Assembly: GCA_964461105.1 (NCBI GenBank)
Contig: CAYWSY010000001.1
Span: 1-64,000, forward strand
Direction of reading: 5' to 3'
Source: JAGVMG01 sp964461105
GTDB lineage: Bacteria; Chlamydiota; Chlamydiia; Chlamydiales; Rhabdochlamydiaceae
Length of the DNA stretch: 64,000 nt
Made by a program: the position numbers and the translations under genes. Shown here one piece after another: positions 1-8,762 of this stretch. Each line of letters opens with the position of its first letter. Position 1 is the first letter of the stretch. The notes beneath the pieces were generated by a model, which had not been told where the DNA came from, ran no database searches, and saw only the letters and a list, made by a program, of their open reading frames with translations.

Positions 1-55
1 ACCCCGGGGCTTTGAAGCAAAAATAATTACAAGAACTTTGTTTAAAGACTACTAG
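1..55. repeat. Right end of a family A palindromic element, cut by the window edge
   Basis: This stretch matches the right half of the element at 57902-58071: CCCCGGGGCTTTG, then AAGAACTTTGTTTA and AGACTACTAG at the end. Its last bases, CTAG at 52-55, are also the first bases of the next copy, so two copies sit head to tail and share or duplicate the CTAG. The left half lies outside the window. Confidence 0.8.
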
Positions 56-221
56 TACAGTTTAAACAAAGTTCTTGGTATTATTTTCCGCGTGAAAGCG
101 CCCGCGGTTGAATCGGGATTAAGGGGGGCTGTGTCTATGAACACAGCTCCTCTTAATCCCGATCCAACCCCGGGACTTTGACGCAAAAATAATTTCAAGA
201 ACTTTGTTTAAACTGTACTAG
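52..221. repeat. Family A palindromic element (MITE-like), 170 bp
   Basis: The ends are inverted copies of CTAGTACAGTTTAAACAAAG followed by TTCTTG. The arms stay largely complementary to a centre with the small hairpin GCTGTGT-CTATGA-ACACAGC, so the whole unit can fold into one long hairpin. Two further 170-bp copies lie at 57902-58071 and 61798-61967. No reading frame is evident inside, so it would need a transposase from elsewhere if mobile. Its right end contains the TAG stop codon of tal (218-220, minus strand). Confidence 0.88.
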
Positions 222-1174
222 AACCGCTTTGAGATCATTCCTTCAAGTTTGTTGCTGTCTTTAGCAAAATTACGGATCCCTTCAGCAAGTTTGTCGGTCG
301 CCATCGGATTTTCGCACATCATCCAACGGTAGGTCTTTTCATCGAGATTAATTTTTTCAATCGACATTTTTTTTGCTAAATCTGGGTCGAGCTTGCGGGG
401 GACAGGTCCCTCTGCTTGTTTGAGTTCTTCAAGTAATTTTGGAGCAATAGTCAGAAGATCGCAGCCGGCAAGCTCAAGGATCTCATCAATGTTGCGGAAG
501 CTAGCTCCCATGATTTGGGTTTGGATGCCCATTTTTTTGTAATAGTGATAGATCTGAGTCACAGAAATGACTCCCGGATCTTCTGCTGGGGGGTAGGATG
601 CTTTCCCTTCATTTTTTTTGTACCAATCTAAAATGCGCCCAACAAATGGAGAAATAAGAGTGGCTTTTGCGTTCGCGCATCCAATTGCTTGGGCCATGCT
701 AAACATGAGGGTCATGTTACAATGGATCCCTTCTTTTTCTAGGATTTCAGCTGCTTTCATCCCTTCCCAGGTTGAGGCAAGTTTGATGAGGATCCGTTTG
801 CGATCTATTCCTGAAGCTTCATAGAGAGCGATGATGTTGTGGGCTTTATTGATGCTTCCATCGACATCAAAAGAGAGGCGAGCATCAACTTCTGTGGAAA
901 CGCGACCTGGAACAATTTTGAGAATTTCAATGCCAAAGTTAACAAAAACCTTATCGAGGGCTTTTAACAGTTGTTCTCGAGTATTCGAGCCACTTTTTTT
1001 GCCAAACTGGACGGCTTCATCGATGAGGAATTGGTATTCAGGTTTTGAAGCTGCTGCTAAAATCAAGGAAGGGTTCGTTGTTGCGTCTGTTGGGTGATAG
1101 TTTTGAATCTCTTCAAATTCTCCGGTGTCAGCAACGATGGTAGTCATTTCTTTGAGCTGGGCGAGCTTATTCAT
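218..1174 (-). CDS. tal: Transaldolase
   Basis: Cytosolic enzyme of the non-oxidative pentose phosphate pathway that moves a dihydroxyacetone unit between sugar phosphates. At 318 residues it has the TalB (class I) length. Visible motifs are VADTGEF (Asp16), TDATTNPSLI near residue 29, and ILIKLASTWEG, whose Lys131 is the expected Schiff-base lysine. The ATG is followed by the conserved N-terminus MNKLAQLKE. The stop codon TAG lies inside the inverted end of the adjacent palindromic element. In Chlamydiaceae tal also lies near the V-ATPase genes (from memory), which fits the operon 2.4 kb away. Confidence 0.97.
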   Translation of the reverse strand: MNKLAQLKEMTTIVADTGEFEEIQNYHPTDATTNPSLILAAASKPEYQFLIDEAVQFGKKSGSNTREQLLKALDKVFVNFGIEILKIVPGRVSTEVDARLSFDVDGSINKAHNIIALYEASGIDRKRILIKLASTWEGMKAAEILEKEGIHCNMTLMFSMAQAIGCANAKATLISPFVGRILDWYKKNEGKASYPPAEDPGVISVTQIYHYYKKMGIQTQIMGASFRNIDEILELAGCDLLTIAPKLLEELKQAEGPVPRKLDPDLAKKMSIEKINLDEKTYRWMMCENPMATDKLAEGIRNFAKDSNKLEGMISKRF

Positions 1175-1200
1175 GGGATATCCTCATTAATTTATGATTT

Positions 1201-1369
1201 TATACTGCGTCCGGATCAAAGGCGCCCTAAAGGACTGAATTGAAAGCTCCCGCAGTTGAATTGCTTGTATGGGGGATAGTATTAAATTAATACAACCCCC
1301 CATACAAGCAATTCAAATCCGGGGCTTTGAATCAGTCCCTTAGGGTGCCTTTGAACCGGAAGGGGTATA
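1201..1369. repeat. Family B palindromic element (MITE-like), 169 bp
   Basis: Terminal inverted repeats of about 38 bp start with TATA at both ends (TATACCCCTTCCGGTTCAAA on the right arm read inward; a close variant on the left). The inner arms GCTTGTATGGGGG and CCCCCCATACAAGC close over an AT-rich loop. The same terminal sequence recurs at 11126-11197, 33703-33735, 36053-36213, 38600-38626, 42588-42767 and 59274-59293. It fills the gap between tal and the lipoprotein gene; no coding sequence was seen in it. Confidence 0.88.
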
Positions 1370-1452
1370 TGCCTTAAGGATAGCGAATTGGGTATTTATA
1401 CCCAAATAACTTCAGCAGCAGGGCCTCGGCTGCATCAAAGCTTCGGGATTGA

Positions 1453-1941
1453 TTAGAAGGGGAGATGGAAGGGGTTGCGCAGAAGGGGTGTGTGCCCCAA
1501 CTGGCCAAATTTTTTCTCAAATTCTTTCCCTTCAATGGCAACAGAGTATCCAGGGACTTTAATTTGGATCGATTTGCACTCCCTTAGCCCGGCGATGATT
1601 CGTTCTGCTATTTCCGGTGGTAAAAGAAGGCGCTGACCTCCTTCATGGCGGTAGGCAAGGAAGGAAAAGCTGTCAGATCCAATGGTGAGGTGTCCTTTCG
1701 TGGCTTTAGGGTCCTCCTTTGATGGAGGAATAGGAAGAGAGTGCACATTTAAATAAGTGCGTATTGCATCGCATGTATGCGTAAATTCAAGATCAATTCC
1801 ATTGATCGGGTCTTGGCTGTAATAGGTGAGTTTTGTTGAGTTAAATTGTGGATCGCCTGAATCAATGCGGTTAAATGCCCACGGGTCAGAGTGAGAGCAA
1901 GAAGCTAAGAGCGATAAGATAAATAAAGTGAACAATTTCAA
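1453..1941 (-). CDS. Small hypothetical lipoprotein
   Basis: No family recognised. The N-terminus KLFTLFILSLLASC is a lipoprotein signal peptide with lipobox LLASC, so the mature protein should start at that Cys and be membrane-anchored. I place the start at the TTG at 1941 because it gives a short n-region; an upstream TTG at 1992 is also in frame but lies beyond a 21-nt hairpin. Neither has a clear ribosome site, so the start is uncertain. The mature part is soluble, about 147 residues, with the pattern KVPGYSVAIEGKEFEKKF. It is last in a minus-strand run with the three genes upstream (2002-3406). Confidence 0.6.
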   Translation of the reverse strand: MKLFTLFILSLLASCSHSDPWAFNRIDSGDPQFNSTKLTYYSQDPINGIDLEFTHTCDAIRTYLNVHSLPIPPSKEDPKATKGHLTIGSDSFSFLAYRHEGGQRLLLPPEIAERIIAGLRECKSIQIKVPGYSVAIEGKEFEKKFGQLGHTPLLRNPFHLPF

Positions 1942-1966
1942 TGGAAGTCCGTCACTAAGGAGAATA

Positions 1967-1987
1967 CCCCTCAAATGAGTTGAGGGG
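1967..1987 (-). terminator. Short perfect stem-loop after the His-rich gene
   Basis: CCCCTCAA and TTGAGGGG form an 8-bp stem around a 5-nt loop, 15 nt past the stop codon of the His-rich protein gene. It lacks a clear U-run on either strand, so it may only weaken read-through or stabilise the mRNA end rather than terminate. Confidence 0.4.
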
Positions 1988-2001
1988 TGCAAAAGTCAAT
2001 A

Positions 2002-2256
2002 TTAATGGGAGTGTGCGTGGCCGTGGTGGTGATGGTGGTGGTGGCCATTGTTGTTAGAAACTAAGACCAATGCGGTCACAGCAATTGCAACGGCTCCAGC
2101 GCCAATTCCGATATTTTGCCATGTTTTTGATTTTGCGCTGTTAGAGCCTTCATTTGAAGCCTGTCCAACAGGAGTTTCTGTCGTTTCAGCCGCTTTAAGA
2201 GAAGGAGCTAAAGTCAGTGCAGTCATTGCGAAAAGAGAGAGAAACATTTTTTTCAT
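2002..2256 (-). CDS. Small exported membrane protein with poly-His tail
   Basis: 84 residues from the ATG at 2256, chosen because GGAG sits 7 nt upstream and the signal peptide MKKMFLSLFAMTALTLAP starts there. After cleavage near KAAE comes a short polar linker, one membrane segment (IGIGAGAVAIAVTALVLV), and the tail NNNGHHHHHHHGHAHSH. The tail could bind divalent metal (inference). The layout matches the upstream neighbour at 3134-3406, so the two look like diverged paralogues flanking a lipoprotein gene. No named family recognised. Confidence 0.72.
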   Translation of the reverse strand: MKKMFLSLFAMTALTLAPSLKAAETTETPVGQASNEGSNSAKSKTWQNIGIGAGAVAIAVTALVLVSNNNGHHHHHHHGHAHSH

Positions 2257-2297
2257 GGTGCGACTCCAAGTTAATCCGTTAAGGGAGTAAAAACTCT

Positions 2298-3143
2298 TCA
2301 TTCTAATTTTGTTATATCTTTATCTGGATTATTTTGTCTACTTGATAATTCTAGAGAAGCAGAATGGGTCTGGTTCTGTAACTGTGTCTGGAGATGCTGC
2401 AAGAGGAGAACTTGCCAGTAGGAGCCCATATCCTGATAACTTTCGATGACCGATTCTTGGAAGGGGAGCCAGTGATTTTTTTGGAATTGTGATTCTGAGA
2501 GGGGGTCAACAGGCTCCAGAGACGATTCGATCATTTGTTTCCATGCGGTAAGAAGATGGGTCTCAGCGGCTTTAAGAGAGGTTCGCCTTTCTGATTGCGG
2601 AATGGCGCTCAGGAGGTCGTCTGTAAGTTGTAATGAGCGAAAGGCTGTTTGAAATTCCTTGTAGAGGCTCGGGATCTCTTTTTTAAGTGCTGCCGCAGTA
2701 AGAACGTAGGCTTTAGAGTGCTTGACAAGGATGAGTTGAAGCATTCTGACGGGACCCCAGTCCGTTGTGGTGTCAATTTCGGTAAGGTCTGCAACCCCTG
2801 CTGCGGTGTGGATTTTTCCCAGCTTTCTCCATCGATTAGAGCGGTTTTTTTCTTGGATTTGCTTAACGGCTTTTAAGTAATCCGTTTGGGAAACGTCGAT
2901 GGATTCAATGGCAAGATTGATCGAGGGGCAAAACCCTTCCGATTTTTTTTTGAAGAAGGAAATTTGAATGCGGGACGAGAGGATGCGCGGGTCGTTAATT
3001 TCCCATCCTTGAGGGGGAATAAAGTAGCAAAACAAGGGTGCATGGAGCTCTGTTGGAGCTCCTTTTTTTTCTTGTTGCTGGGGAGGAGTTATAGAACTCC
3101 CCAACAGGGCACATCCAATAAGCAGTAATTTAGTTAATGGCAT
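2298..3143 (-). CDS. Hypothetical lipoprotein, possibly PsbP-like
   Basis: 281 residues from the ATG at 3143. That start gives MPLTKLLLIGCALLGSS, a lipoprotein signal with lipobox LIGC; the reading frame extends further upstream but only through low-quality sequence overlapping the previous gene. The segment FIPPQGWEINDP followed by a beta-rich region with KAYVLTAA resembles PsbP/DUF1795-type lipid-anchored domains, a weak inference from pattern only. Position between tal and atpE is that of a conserved hypothetical gene (CT311) in C. trachomatis, from memory. Its start overlaps the end of the 3134-3406 gene by 10 nt, so translation is probably coupled. Confidence 0.72.
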   Translation of the reverse strand: MPLTKLLLIGCALLGSSITPPQQQEKKGAPTELHAPLFCYFIPPQGWEINDPRILSSRIQISFFKKKSEGFCPSINLAIESIDVSQTDYLKAVKQIQEKNRSNRWRKLGKIHTAAGVADLTEIDTTTDWGPVRMLQLILVKHSKAYVLTAAALKKEIPSLYKEFQTAFRSLQLTDDLLSAIPQSERRTSLKAAETHLLTAWKQMIESSLEPVDPLSESQFQKNHWLPFQESVIESYQDMGSYWQVLLLQHLQTQLQNQTHSASLELSSRQNNPDKDITKLE

Positions 3144-3406
3144 TGTGAAGTGTGGGCATGTGCTGTGTTTGCGGTGCTTTGATGCAGAACTCCTGCAAGA
3201 ATAGCGATTCCTACGGCCAGTCCGACACCCCACCCGAGCATCGAGGTGCTAATTGCTGAATAGGCGCCTTCTTCTGATCCTGATCCTGTGCGATAGATCG
3301 CTTCGGTGTCTTCTTTGTATTGATTGAGATCTCCATCGTTAGCATAACTGAGTGAATGGGTGCAAACCAAAGCGAAACAAAGGAACAGGGTGATGATTTT
3401 ATTCAT
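3134..3406 (-). CDS. Small exported membrane protein with His-containing tail
   Basis: 90 residues. The ATG at 3406 is preferred over those at 3412 and 3436 because AGG lies 8 nt upstream and the signal peptide MNKIITLFLCFALVCTHSLS follows directly. The mature protein has an acidic stretch (NDGDLNQYKEDTEA), a Gly-rich membrane segment (MLGWGVGLAVGIAILAGVL) and the tail HQSTANTAHAHTSQCH. It shares this plan with the poly-His protein at 2002-2256. It appears to be the first gene of a four-gene minus-strand set, divergent from the V-ATPase operon. Confidence 0.7.
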   Translation of the reverse strand: MNKIITLFLCFALVCTHSLSYANDGDLNQYKEDTEAIYRTGSGSEEGAYSAISTSMLGWGVGLAVGIAILAGVLHQSTANTAHAHTSQCH

Positions 3407-3510
3407 GCGCATTGCCTGGATTTGAGATCGGTTCAAATCACACTTATGGCAAAACGGTGAGTTTCATGCAATTTTTTATTTCATGTGCCTCTCTAACATT
3501 GGGCTTGAAA

Positions 3511-3539
3511 ATTAATGCCTAAAACTTAATAGTTCATAC
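3511..3539 (+). promoter_or_regulatory. Possible sigma70-type promoter of the V-ATPase operon
   Basis: TTGAAA and an AATAGT-like hexamer are separated by about 17 nt, roughly 30 nt before the atpE start codon. The -10 match is only 4 of 6, so this is tentative. It is the best match in the short gap between the divergent genes. Confidence 0.3.
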
Positions 3540-3567
3540 AGTGGCAGACAAGTAGATAGGGTGGCTC

Positions 3568-4197
3568 ATGAAAGGAACAGAAACTGGAAAAGACAAAGTT
3601 AAGAAAATTTGTGATATTCTGAGAAAAGAGACGTTAGAGCCTGCGCGAGTTGAGGCAGATGAGTTGATTCAGCGCGCTCATGCAAAAGCTGATGAGATGA
3701 TTCTAGAAGCTCGGAGGGTTATAGAGAAGATGGAGATTGATGCGGCCCAAGAAATTGAGCGCCAGAAGAATATTTTTCAATCTTCACTTGCTCAAGCATG
3801 CAAACAGGCGCTCGAATCGTTGAAACAGAGTATTGAAGAGAAGCTGCTTAATCAGGAGCTGTCTAAGATGATTGCTGCTGCAACGCAATCTCCAAAAGTG
3901 ATTGAGCAAATGATCACAGCTGTGATCAAAGCGCTCGAAAAAGAGGGAGTTGAAGCAAATTTAAGTGTTGTGATCCCCTCTTCCGTATCAGCCAGGGATG
4001 TAAATGCTCTTTTAGCTAAAGAAGCGATTGAACGGTTAAAAGAAAAAAGTGTGTTAGTGGGCCCTATCGGTGGCGGAATTGAGCTGAAATTTCACAAAGA
4101 GAATATTACTGTAGATATCTCAGATGCTGCACTTTATGAAATTGTTGCAAGATATCTCCGTAAGGATTTTCGTGAGCTGCTTTTCGGAATGAAATAA
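3568..4197 (+). CDS. atpE: V-type ATP synthase subunit E
   Basis: 209 residues, the usual chlamydial length. The N-terminal half is a long charged coiled coil (VEADELIQRAHAKADEMILEARRVIEK), the C-terminal half the globular head that binds A3B3, with IGGGIELKF. Subunit E forms the peripheral stalk of the cytoplasmic V1 part. It opens the operon, 11 nt before the DUF2764 gene. An AGGGTGG ribosome site precedes the ATG. Confidence 0.93.
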   Translation: MKGTETGKDKVKKICDILRKETLEPARVEADELIQRAHAKADEMILEARRVIEKMEIDAAQEIERQKNIFQSSLAQACKQALESLKQSIEEKLLNQELSKMIAAATQSPKVIEQMITAVIKALEKEGVEANLSVVIPSSVSARDVNALLAKEAIERLKEKSVLVGPIGGGIELKFHKENITVDISDAALYEIVARYLRKDFRELLFGMK

Positions 4198-4208
4198 TCT
4201 GAGTCTCC

Positions 4209-4979
4209 ATGCGTAACTATTACTTCTTAGCGCCTTCGTTGCCTCCGCTTAACTTAAGAACATCTCCTGAATTGAAATTTCAGGATCTTAAAAGCCGTTT
4301 AGCAGATAATCTGGCACAGGAAGACCTCAAGCAGATTGAGGTGTTGTTGCGTTATACAGATATTTGTAACATCCGATCACTTTTGATGGAGGAGCCAATT
4401 GATCCACGCGGGAATCTGAATGAAAAGGAGCTGGATGAGGCAATCCTTGTGAAAGCGACCCTTCCCCTCTATGTATTTGAATTTTTGGATGAGTTTGGAG
4501 GAACAGCTGAACGAATTAAAAATTTCTCGGCTCTTTTAGCCCGTTTTTTTGTAGAAGAACTTCCCCATCTGACTGGGTTTTTAAAACGCTATTTCACTTT
4601 TGAAAGAGAGTGGAGATTAGTTTTGGTTGCTCTGCGCAGTAAACAGTTAGGAAGGAATCTTGTTTCGGAACTTCAATTTGAAGATTTTACCGATCCTATG
4701 ATTGCTCAAATGTTAGCGCAAAAAGATGCAGAACATTACGAGCCGCCAGATGAATTCGCAGATCTCAAGGAATTGATCGCATCTGCTGAGGGAGATCCTT
4801 GGCAGGAGCATCGAGCTTTTGCGGAATATCGCTTTAAGAAAATTGAAGAAATGGCCGAAGGGGCCCTGTTCACCTTTGATCGAATTTTAGCTTATGTGAT
4901 TCAATTGATGATCGTTGAATATTGGAATGAGCTGGATGAAGCAAAGGGAAGAATGATATTAGATACTTATAAACCGTGA
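4209..4979 (+). CDS. DUF2764 protein of the V-ATPase operon
   Basis: 256 residues, soluble and largely helical, beginning MRNYYFLAPSLPPL. This matches the chlamydial protein encoded between atpE and atpA (CT309, from memory), family DUF2764. The operon contains no recognisable C, F or G subunit, so this protein may take the place of subunit C/d linking V1 to the membrane ring. That role is inferred from position and absence of alternatives. It ends 16 nt before atpA. Confidence 0.85.
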   Translation: MRNYYFLAPSLPPLNLRTSPELKFQDLKSRLADNLAQEDLKQIEVLLRYTDICNIRSLLMEEPIDPRGNLNEKELDEAILVKATLPLYVFEFLDEFGGTAERIKNFSALLARFFVEELPHLTGFLKRYFTFEREWRLVLVALRSKQLGRNLVSELQFEDFTDPMIAQMLAQKDAEHYEPPDEFADLKELIASAEGDPWQEHRAFAEYRFKKIEEMAEGALFTFDRILAYVIQLMIVEYWNELDEAKGRMILDTYKP

Positions 4980-4995
4980 ACAGTGAGCTAAGCAC

Positions 4996-6813
4996 ATGAG
5001 CGAAGGACCACATACAAGTCATAAACAATCTGCTAAGGGAAGAGTGATCAAAGCTTTTGGCAACTTGCTTCAAGTTGAATTTCAGGGAGACATCCGTCAG
5101 GGAGAGGTCTGCTCGGTTCATTTGAGTGGGGATGTGACTTTGAAAGCTGAGGTGATTGAAATTGTCGGCAATACGGCTAAGATTCAGGTGTTTGAGGATA
5201 CACGCGGTGTGCGCTTAAATACAAAAGTTGAATTTACCTCTCATCTTTTGGAAGCTGAATTAGGTCCCGGTCTTTTGAGTGCGATTGTAGATGGGTTGCA
5301 AAATCCTTTAGAAAAAGTCGCTGATGCAACAGGTCTGTTTTTAACAAGAGGTGTTTATCTCCCTTCTCTTGATCGAGAAAAGCATTGGGATTTCCATCCA
5401 ACAGCAAAAGTAGGCGACGTTCTTGAGCGCGGTGATTCTCTTGGGTATACGATGGAAGGGCGCTTTCATCACCATATTATGGTCCCATTTACCCATTTTG
5501 GAAAATACACATTAAGCTGGGTGATCAAACCTGGGTCGTATACGATTGAAACAGTCGTTGCGCGTGGAATCGATGAAAAGGGAGGGGAACACTCCTTTAC
5601 GATGCTTCAGAAGTGGCCTGTCAAAATCCCATTGGCTCAAGGAGAGAAAGTCAAACCAGAGAAAATGATGGATATCGGGATGCGCATTATCGATACTCAA
5701 TTTCCAGTTTTAAAGGGAGGAACTTTTTGCGCACCAGGTCCATTCGGAGCGGGGAAAACGGTGCTTCAGCATCATCTTTCAAAGTATGCTTCTGTTGATA
5801 TCGTAGTGGTCGTTGCTTGTGGAGAGAGAGCAGGTGAAGTGGTTGAAGTGTTGCGTACATTCCCTCACTTAACAGATCCTCATACTAATGAATCGCTGAT
5901 GAACCGTACGGTGATGATTTGTAATACCTCTTCGATGCCCGTTGCTGCTCGTGAGGCCTCGATCTATCTGGGAGCTACCATTGCTGAATATTATCGCCAA
6001 ATGGAGCTCGATGTCCTGTTGCTAGCGGACTCAACGTCTCGTTGGGCGCAAGCAATGAGGGAAATGTCGGGGCGGTTAGAAGAGATTCCTGGGGACGAAG
6101 CATTTCCAGCGTACTTGAGTTCAAGAGTTGCTGCCTTTTACGAGCGTTCGGGTGTGTTACAGCTTAAGAATGGAAACTCTGGCTCTTTAACAATTGGAGG
6201 CACAGTCTCGCCCGCTGGAGGGAACTTTGAGGAACCGGTAACGCAAGCTACTCTCTCTGTTGTGGGGGCTTTCCATGGCTTATCAAGAGCGCGTTCCGAT
6301 GCGCGGCGCTACCCTGCGGTAGATCCACTCATTTCCTGGAGTAAGTATGTTGACCCTGTAGGAAAAGAACTTGAAGAGCGTGTGCCTGGGTGGGGAAAAA
6401 TGGTTAACCTGGCTTCTCAGATTCTCCGAGAAGGGGATGAGATTGGAAAACGGATGGAAGTTGTCGGTGAAGAGGGGATTTCAATCGCTGACATGATTGT
6501 CTATTTGAAGTCGGAATTTTATGAATTTGCCTATTTGCAACAAAATGCATTTGATAAAGAAGATGCCTACTGTCCTCTTGATCGGCAGATTCCTCTTTTC
6601 AAACTAGTTGGCGAAGTGTTTGAAGCCCCGTTTGAATTTGACAGCCATGATGCAGCAAGAGCCTTTTTTCTCGAGCTTCAAAATGAAACGAAGAATATGA
6701 ATTTCATGCCATTTAAGTCGACGCGGTATCAAGATGTGTTTGCGCATATTGAAGAAAAAATTAAAAAAGCCACTCAAAAAGAACAAGAAGTTTCGCACAG
6801 GGCAAAACGATGA
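4996..6813 (+). CDS. atpA: V-type ATP synthase catalytic subunit A
   Basis: 605 residues, catalytic subunit of the V1 hexamer. It carries the P-loop GPFGAGKT (typical V-type GPFGSGKT with Ser to Ala), the A-subunit bulge region before it, then LLADSTSRWAQAMREMSGRLEE and the C-terminal helical domain. The N-terminal beta barrel begins GRVIKAFGNLLQVEF. The 3' end overlaps atpB by 4 nt (ATGA). In chlamydiae the enzyme probably uses host-derived ATP or the ion gradient in either direction (family knowledge). Confidence 0.97.
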   Translation: MSEGPHTSHKQSAKGRVIKAFGNLLQVEFQGDIRQGEVCSVHLSGDVTLKAEVIEIVGNTAKIQVFEDTRGVRLNTKVEFTSHLLEAELGPGLLSAIVDGLQNPLEKVADATGLFLTRGVYLPSLDREKHWDFHPTAKVGDVLERGDSLGYTMEGRFHHHIMVPFTHFGKYTLSWVIKPGSYTIETVVARGIDEKGGEHSFTMLQKWPVKIPLAQGEKVKPEKMMDIGMRIIDTQFPVLKGGTFCAPGPFGAGKTVLQHHLSKYASVDIVVVVACGERAGEVVEVLRTFPHLTDPHTNESLMNRTVMICNTSSMPVAAREASIYLGATIAEYYRQMELDVLLLADSTSRWAQAMREMSGRLEEIPGDEAFPAYLSSRVAAFYERSGVLQLKNGNSGSLTIGGTVSPAGGNFEEPVTQATLSVVGAFHGLSRARSDARRYPAVDPLISWSKYVDPVGKELEERVPGWGKMVNLASQILREGDEIGKRMEVVGEEGISIADMIVYLKSEFYEFAYLQQNAFDKEDAYCPLDRQIPLFKLVGEVFEAPFEFDSHDAARAFFLELQNETKNMNFMPFKSTRYQDVFAHIEEKIKKATQKEQEVSHRAKR

Positions 6814-8117
6814 AAAAAGTCTATGATAGAATTGTGGATATGCGCGGCAACCTCATTACCGTGATTGCTCAAGGAGTAAGCTTAGGTGAGCTTGCGCGTA
6901 TCCAAAAACGAGATGGGCGGACAACTTATGCATCCGTTCTGCGGATTGATGGAGAGACTGTTACGCTCCAATGTTTTGAGAATACCCGAGGGATATCTAC
7001 AAATGATCGGGTGACTTTCTTAAGTCGAGAGATGCAAGCGGTATGCAGTGATTCGTTATTTGGCAGACGATTAAACGGAGCTGGTGAACCGATGGATAAT
7101 GGCCCTGCGATTATGGGTGATCCGATTGAAATCGGTTCTCCATCGTTTAATCCGGTGCGCCGAATTATTCCTCGAGATCTTGTACGTACAAATATTCCAA
7201 TGATCGATGTGTTTAACTGTCTTGTTAAATCGCAGAAAATTCCGATTTTTTCGATTGCCGGCGAGCCCTATAACGCTCTCTTGATGCGGATTGCGAATCA
7301 AACGGATGCCGATGTTGTGATTATTGGGGGAATGGGGCTGCGTTTTGATGATTATCAAGCCTTTATTGATAATGCGGAGAAATCGGGTTCGTTAAATAAA
7401 ACTATTATGTTTATTCATCGAGCAACAGACCCTGCCGTAGAGTGTCTATTAGTACCCGATATGGCTCTTGCTTGTGCTGAAAAATTTGCAACGCAAGATA
7501 AAGATGTGCTTGTTCTCTTAACTGATATGACTGCTTTTGCTGATTCGATTAAGGAAATTGCAATTACGATGGATCAGGTTCCATCAAATCGGGGTTACCC
7601 TGGCTCTCTCTATTCCGATTTAGCTTCTCGCTATGAAAAAGCTGTGGATATTGATGGAAGTGGATCGATTACGATTATTTCTGTAACGACGATGCCAGGA
7701 GGAGATGTCACTCATCCGATTCCGGATAATACGGGATACATCACAGAGGGGCAGTTTTATCTTCATGGTGGAAGGATCGATCCATTCGGTTCTCTTTCAA
7801 GATTAAAGCAGCAGGTGATAGGAAAGGTCACACGAGAAGATCATGGTGATATTGCCAATGCTCAAATCCGTCTGTATGCCGATTCGAAAAAGGCGCGTGA
7901 ACGGCAGAGTATGGGTTTTAGACTCTCTAAGTGGGATGAAAAATTGCTTCAATTTTCAACTCTTTTTGAAGAGCGCATGATGAACTTGCATGTTAACCTA
8001 ACATTAGAGCAGGCTCTTGAGCTTGGGTGGAATACGCTTGCAGAGTGTTTTGATTCTCATGAAGTCGGGATCAAACAATCGCTTATTGATAAATATTGGC
8101 CAAAAAACCACACCTAA
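6810..8117 (+). CDS. atpB: V-type ATP synthase regulatory subunit B
   Basis: 435 residues, the non-catalytic partner of subunit A. There is no classical P-loop at the equivalent position (FSIAGEPYNALL), as expected for B. Conserved blocks include VLVLLTDMTAFADSIKEI and PSNRGYPGSLYSDLASRYEKA, the latter contributing the arginine finger. Start overlaps the atpA stop, so translation is likely coupled. Confidence 0.97.
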   Translation: MKKVYDRIVDMRGNLITVIAQGVSLGELARIQKRDGRTTYASVLRIDGETVTLQCFENTRGISTNDRVTFLSREMQAVCSDSLFGRRLNGAGEPMDNGPAIMGDPIEIGSPSFNPVRRIIPRDLVRTNIPMIDVFNCLVKSQKIPIFSIAGEPYNALLMRIANQTDADVVIIGGMGLRFDDYQAFIDNAEKSGSLNKTIMFIHRATDPAVECLLVPDMALACAEKFATQDKDVLVLLTDMTAFADSIKEIAITMDQVPSNRGYPGSLYSDLASRYEKAVDIDGSGSITIISVTTMPGGDVTHPIPDNTGYITEGQFYLHGGRIDPFGSLSRLKQQVIGKVTREDHGDIANAQIRLYADSKKARERQSMGFRLSKWDEKLLQFSTLFEERMMNLHVNLTLEQALELGWNTLAECFDSHEVGIKQSLIDKYWPKNHT

Positions 8118-8132
8118 CGAAAAGGAACAGTT

Positions 8133-8762
8133 GTGGCTGAGATCAAGCTGACTAAAACTGAATTGCGCATTCAACAGCTCAAACATGACCGTTTGAGAAA
8201 GTATTTGCCAACCCTTCAACTAAAGAAGGCGATGCTGCAAGTTGAAGTCAATTTGGCACAAGGAGAGATTGAGCTGTTAGCTGTGCGCTTTTCTGAGCAA
8301 CTGGAAAAAGTGGGTCAATATAGCTCCCTGTTTACTGATCGGAATGCTCCAGATCTTTTTTCCACTGTCAAAATTCATCAGGTTGTTAAAACGTTTGAAA
8401 ACATCGCAGGGGTCGACATCCCAATTTTTGAACAAGTTGTCTTTGAACCTTCAACCTATGCTCTGTTTGAAACTCCCATTTGGTTTGAATCTGCTATTCA
8501 AGGACTCAAGAAGCTATTGACAGTGCGCGAGCATCTGGCTATCGCCAAAGAAAAAAAACTTCTGTTAGAAAAAGAGCTTCGAGATGTTTCCATCCGTGTG
8601 AATCTTTTTGAGAAAATTTTGATTCCTCGAGCGCAGCAGAACATTAAGAAGATTAAAATCTTTTTAGGAGATCAGCAGCTGGCTGCTGTTTCACAGGCTA
8701 AGGTCGCTAAGAAAAAAATTCAGGAACGTGCGCAGAGCAAAGAGAAACGGAATGATTTTTGA
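8133..8762 (+). CDS. atpD: V-type ATP synthase subunit D
   Basis: 209 residues, central rotor shaft. The start is GTG with AAAGGA about 7 nt upstream; the family motif KTELRIQQLKHDRLRKYLPTLQ follows at once. Two long amphipathic helices at each end form the coiled-coil shaft inserted into A3B3. The last 11 nt overlap the start of atpI. Confidence 0.94.
   Translation: MAEIKLTKTELRIQQLKHDRLRKYLPTLQLKKAMLQVEVNLAQGEIELLAVRFSEQLEKVGQYSSLFTDRNAPDLFSTVKIHQVVKTFENIAGVDIPIFEQVVFEPSTYALFETPIWFESAIQGLKKLLTVREHLAIAKEKKLLLEKELRDVSIRVNLFEKILIPRAQQNIKKIKIFLGDQQLAAVSQAKVAKKKIQERAQSKEKRNDF

Noticed and set aside
1387..1405. TTGGGTA-TACCCAA stem after the lipoprotein gene as a terminator
   Set aside because: Only 7 bp and no U-run; not enough to call.
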